The notes beneath the pieces are model-generated. The model was not told the DNA's origin, searched no databases, and saw only the letters and a list, made by a program, of their open reading frames with translations. The position numbers and the translations under genes were made by a program. A DNA stretch of 64,000 bases from Brachyhypopomus gauderio (lineage: Eukaryota > Chordata > Actinopteri > Gymnotiformes > Hypopomidae): positions 304,817 to 368,816 of the forward strand of contig NW_027506892.1 of assembly GCF_052324685.1 (NCBI RefSeq), given 5' to 3'. Numbering within the stretch: the first letter of the stretch is position 1; each line of letters begins with the position of its first letter. This document shows, in pieces, positions 59,634-64,000 of the stretch.

Positions 59634-60472
59634 GACTCCAGAGACACTCCCTCTCCCGGACACAGCGCCCCCCAGAGGCAGCACCACACCTCCCACCACC
59701 CATAAAGATGAGATGTGCACGCATTTCATTCCAAAATGTTTAACAGAGTAACATTTCAGACCTTTAATTTTCATGACTATTGTAAGGTCAGAAATGTAAT
59801 TACATGTCATGGACGTGCTGAGCGTTGTTGTTGGGAAACAGCTCACTCCAGCCAATCTGCAGTTGTTCTTGGACTATGATTATGAATTCCAGCATTATAA
59901 CATTTTATTTCCATATGCTAGTTTTATCTGCCATATATTGTGGTGCACAAACAAAAAATAAATCAAAACAGATAGATCATTGTTTAACATGTACTCTGCT
60001 AACATCATATATAATTCATCAAACATTGGTTAACTTGCATAACTCTGTAATTAAAATATTTTTACATAAATGAAGAGTAAAGAGAAATAAGCTGGTGCAC
60101 TGACATCATTAGCACGTAACCCAAGCCCTCTGACCCTCGACCTTAACACAGCAGGTAACTGCTGCCTGCAGACCGATACAGATGACCATGAGTGGCCAGA
60201 CAGCCCCATGAGTCCGTCACGCACCCGGAACAGAGGCCCTCCGACAACTCTTACAGAGGTCAACACACAACATCTACAAAACACTCACGCACCTCCATTC
60301 TTTCACATGTTCAATTGTAAGTCTAAACGCTTCCTTTAAAAGTTAAAGCCGTTGCCCCTGACCACAACAAACATGGCTGCATTGATCTTTAGACTTGCTG
60401 TAGCAATGACAGACAGATATAACTCTCTGTTCAAGGTAGAGACCAGCTAGAGAAACACTCCGTACCTTACAC
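59244..60472. other. SEC14-like upstream intron(s)
   Basis: No further coding exon recognised. (CA)n at 59602-59632; otherwise AT-rich unique sequence. Confidence 0.45.
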
Positions 60473-61099
60473 CAGGGGCCTCAAAGTGCCGGTCCGGCCA
60501 CATCCAGCCCGCGACACAGTTTCATACGGCCCCTCACGAGTTAACAAAATAAGCATAAATCTGGCCTGCAATTCAATTACATTTGTTAATTTTTATATTT
60601 TATTTTAACTTGTTGTATTTGTGTGTGTGTGTGTGTGTGTGTGTGTTGTTGGGTTTTTTGGCATTGCGTGGTGCTAGTCCACTCGTAGGCTGCATGTCTC
60701 TACAGATGTGCTCACCATTCCCAGCGACAACATTCTGTTAGCCAAAATGTCTCTTTTGAAACTCTCAAAAAATAAAAGAAATGTTGACCTGAAGCACAGA
60801 CGGTTTCAAGAGAAGTGGACAATCGTGAGTTTATTCAGAAACTTCAGTCTGACTGTGAATACTGTATCAGAGTGGATCAGTGATCAGTCTGCTGATATTT
60901 GTGATCAGCTGTGCACCAAAGTGCGAGGATTCAGTGCATATTCACTAGCGCTTGATGACCAAACCCAGAACTAAATGCATTTGAATTACTGTATGTGTAC
61001 ATAGTTTTCATATATTAAATAGTTGATTCTCCCTTTTCCCCACTGCCCCTCATCAAAAACACAGCCTGGTTAGTGGCCCCAGGTCATCTAAGACCCCTG
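60473..61099 (+). mobile_element. Internally deleted hAT element with GTF2IRD2-like transposase fragment
   Basis: Ends CAGGGGCCTCAAAG and the complement of CAGGGGTCTTAGATGACC. The flanking 8-mers ccttacac and cattagac are only partly alike. Plus-strand ORF 60708-60974 reads KRNVDLKHRRFQEKW, then jumps to SLTVNTVSEWISDQSADI and FSAYSLALDDQT. It thus joins the N-terminal and mid parts of a hAT transposase of the GTF2IRD2/Charlie group, with the BED finger lost and the catalytic C-terminus missing. Includes a (GT)n tract at 60618-60645. Confidence 0.75.
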
Positions 61100-61770
61100 C
61101 ATTAGACAAATGAAGAGAGTCTCGTGGAGCACCGTGGTGTGTCCCTGACATTCATACTACACTGTTGACGTAACACACCATTAACACTACACTGTTTACA
61201 CTACACCGTTTACACTACACCGTTTACACTGAGGCAGAGGAGAAAATAAACCTTAATCTAAAACCAATAAGGAAGAAATATGGTGCTGCATAACTCGTCC
61301 AAAAATAATTTTCATGCCCCGTAATTCCAAAAAGCGGTGGGTCCGGTTGGGCTTCAGGCTCCCCCGGTGCTGATGGGCCCGTATCTTTACCTTCGCAGCT
61401 ATACACAAACAACAGGTCACATGAGATTAGGTCAGATCTATTCCATAAATAGGGCTAGTGCTACTTTTCTAATGCTACAGCATAGCACAGCTAACAAGCT
61501 GCAGTATTTTGCTATGTCGTTAAGCTTCAGAAGCCATACAGCCTGGAGGGTCACTGAAAACTGCTCTGATCTGATTTCACAAAGCGTGTAAATATCACAA
61601 GAGGAGCGATCACCATCCACAACTTTCATCAAGAGCATGTTTGTGTAATCACCTGCTAATCCAGTGGCACAAAACACGGATAACAGGAGCTTAACCTCAC
61701 AGGGTCTAGATGAGCCAATCACACGTCACCTTTTTGTGACAGCATAATATATGCAAATGTACTAAACACC

Positions 61771-61803
<33 letters not shown>

Positions 61804-61967
61804 CATCATCATCAGTACAAGGTTTTGCCCTTTTTGGTGGGACACCACTGTCACCTTTTCTGTAGCCCAGAACACACAGAACACACAGCTGTGAATGTTG
61901 CACTCATTTCTGGCACAGACGCTTTGTGGCTGCAGAACATCACAGTAAACGTGATGTGGAGGTGAGA
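61100..61967. other. Unique spacer with a (TTA)n microsatellite
   Basis: (TTA)n at 61769-61812. No gene supported. Confidence 0.5.
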
Positions 61968-64000
61968 CTAAACCCTAAACCCTAAACCCTGAACCCTAAA
62001 CCCTGACCTCTATAACTATGATGCTTTAAACGTCACTGCCTTCATCTCTGACCCTAAACCCTAAACCCTGACCTCTATAACTACGATGCTTTAAACGTCA
62101 CTGCCTTCATCTCTGACCCTAAACCCTAAACCCTGACCTCTATAACTACGATGCTTTAAACGTCACTGCCTTCATCTCTGACCCTAAACCCTAAACCCTG
62201 ACCTCTATAACTACGATGCTTTAAACGTCACTGCCTTCATCTCTGACCCTAAACCCTAAACCCTAAAACCCTGACCTCTATAACTACGATGCTTTAAACG
62301 TCACTGCCTTCATCTCTAACCCTAAACCCTAAACCCTAAAAACCCTGACCTCTATAACTACGATGCTTTAAACGTCACTGCCTTCATCTCTGACCCTAAA
62401 CCCTGACCCTGACCTCTATAACTACGATGCTTTAAACGTCACTGCCTTCATCTCTGACCCTAAACCCTAAACCAGGGGTGCTCATTACGTCGATCGCGAA
62501 GGAAGTGTCGGTCGATCGCGAAGGAATGTGTGTAGATCGCGTCACATAAAATAGTAGTAGATGAATCGCACATCTGCACTGACGGTTGTATTTTGATATA
62601 CATTCACGGTAGCCAATCTGCAATCAACAAATTACGTTCGCCACCCAGCCCCCCCCGCTCAACAAATTACGTTCGCCGCCAACCCCCCCCCCCGCTCGAC
62701 AAATTACGGTCGCCGCCACCCCGGTAGATCTTTCTGACTTGGTCATCTTATAAGTAGCTCGCAAGCTGAAAACTGTGGGCACCCCTGCCCTAAACCCTGA
62801 CCCTGACCCTGACCTCTATAACTACGATGCTTTAAACGTCACTGCCTTCATCTCTGACCCTAAACCCTGACCCTGACCTCTATAACTACGATGTTTAAAC
62901 GTCACTGCCTTCATCTCTAACCCTAAACCCTGACCTCTATAACTACGATGCTTTAAACGTCACTGCCTTCATCTCTAACCCTAAACCCTGACCTCTATAA
63001 CTACGATGCTTTAAACGTCACTGCCTTCATCTCTGACCCTAAACCCTGACCCTGACCTCTATAACTACGATGCTTTAAACGTCACTGCCTTCATCTCTAA
63101 CCCTAAACCCTGACCCTGACCTCTATAACTACGATGCTTTAAACGTCACTGCCTTCATCTCTGACCCTAAACCCTGACCCTGACCTCTATAACTACGATG
63201 CTTTAAACGTCACTGCCTTCATCTCTGACCCTAAACCCTGACCCTGACCTCTATAACTACGATGCTTTAAACGTCACTGCCTTCATCTCTGACCCTAAAC
63301 CTTGACCCTGACCTCTATAACTACGATGCTTTAAACGTCACTGCCTTCATCTCTAACCCTAAACCCTGACCTCTATAACTACGATGCTTTAAACGTCACT
63401 GCCTTCATCTCTGACCCTAAACTCTAAACCCTGACCTCTATAACTACGATGCTTTAAACGTCACTGCCTTCATCTCTGACCCTAAACCCTGACCCTGACC
63501 TCTATAACTACGATGCTTTAAACGTCACTGCCTTCATCTCTGACCCTAAACCCTAAACCCTGACCCTGACCCTGACCTCTATAACTACGATGCTTTAAAC
63601 GTCACTGCCTTCATCTCTGACCCTAAACCCTGACCCTGACCCCTATAACTACGATGCTTTAAACGTCACTGCCTTCATCTCTGACCCTAAACCTTGACCC
63701 TGACCTCTATAACTATGATGCTTTAAACGTCACTGCCTTCATCTCTGACCCTAAACCCTGACCTCTATAACTACGATGCTTTAAACGTCACTGCCTTCAT
63801 CTCTGACCCTAAACCCTGACCCTGACCTCTATAACTACGATGCTTTAAACGTCACTGCCTTCATCTCTGACCCTAAACCCTGACCCTGACCCCTATAACT
63901 ATGATGCTTTAAACGTCACTGCCTTCATCTCTGACCCTAAACCTTGACCCTGACCTCTATAACTATGATGCTTTAAACGTCACTGCCTTCATCTCTAACC
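61968..64000. repeat. 58-71-bp satellite array with CCCTAAA repeats, running off the window
   Basis: At least 26 units share cctctataactacgatgctt and taaacgtcactgccttcatc. Between these lies a variable number of accctaaaccctga-type 6-7-bp repeats, so unit length varies in steps. One hAT MITE interrupts the array. The right end of the window is still inside it. Confidence 0.96.
62473..62787. mobile_element. 315-bp hAT MITE inserted in the satellite
   Basis: Ends CAGGGGTGCTCA and the complement of CAGGGGTGCCCACAG, with an exact 8-bp duplication CCCTAAAC at 62465-62472 and 62788-62795 that also restores the satellite sequence. It contains a threefold caacaaattacgttcgccgc module with G/C runs and gatcgcgaagga repeats. 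Confidence 0.9.

Noticed and set aside
59300..64000. CRAL-TRIO exons of the SEC14-like gene
   Set aside because: Looked for on the minus strand; no segment with the lipid-binding motifs and matching phase was found, so the 5' part is taken to be outside the window.

Overview
The window looks like a teleost fish chromosome. It has small exons with GT-AG splice sites in vertebrate gene families, very long (CA)n tracts, Tc1 elements, hAT and Harbinger MITEs, L2/CR1-type and RTE LINEs, and tRNA-derived SINEs. The species cannot be named from sequence alone.

Four protein-coding genes could be built from exons with matching splice phases. All lie on the minus strand, head to tail. In transcription order they are: (1) the last three exons of a SEC14-like lipid-binding protein, the GOLD domain (59243-58485); (2) a complete seven-exon CNNM4-type Mg2+ transport protein of 788 aa (56545-31932), starting in a CpG island; (3) a complete nine-exon CKAP2L of 689 aa (27278-8048), a mitotic spindle protein with a KEN box; (4) a compact three-exon gene for a 161-aa protein (4484-2809) that resembles an IL-1-family beta-trefoil cytokine. 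In mammals CKAP2L sits beside the IL1 cluster, so the neighbourhood supports that last guess.

Most of the window is introns and spacer filled with repeats. CKAP2L intron 5 (about 9.9 kb) holds a decayed L2/CR1-clade LINE with an SGNH-esterase ORF1. That LINE is split by a foldback transposon with roughly 620-bp inverted repeats, which itself carries a Harbinger MITE. A Tc1 relic lies in the same intron. CNNM4 intron 4 (about 14 kb) holds a 5.3-kb TIR composite with a nested L2 LINE (open frame of 930 codons), a 2.7-kb 27-bp VNTR, a 1.5-kb 38-bp VNTR, G32 and C24 homopolymers, and a hAT MITE ending 36 nt from exon 4. The right edge is a satellite of about 60-70 bp units with CCCTAAA repeats that continues out of the window.

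No operon, CRISPR array or obviously new molecular system was found. The points most worth a second look are the IL-1-like gene, a tandemly duplicated splice donor in the SEC14-like gene, a G-rich module shared by several unrelated MITEs, and SINEs that share a head but differ in tail.
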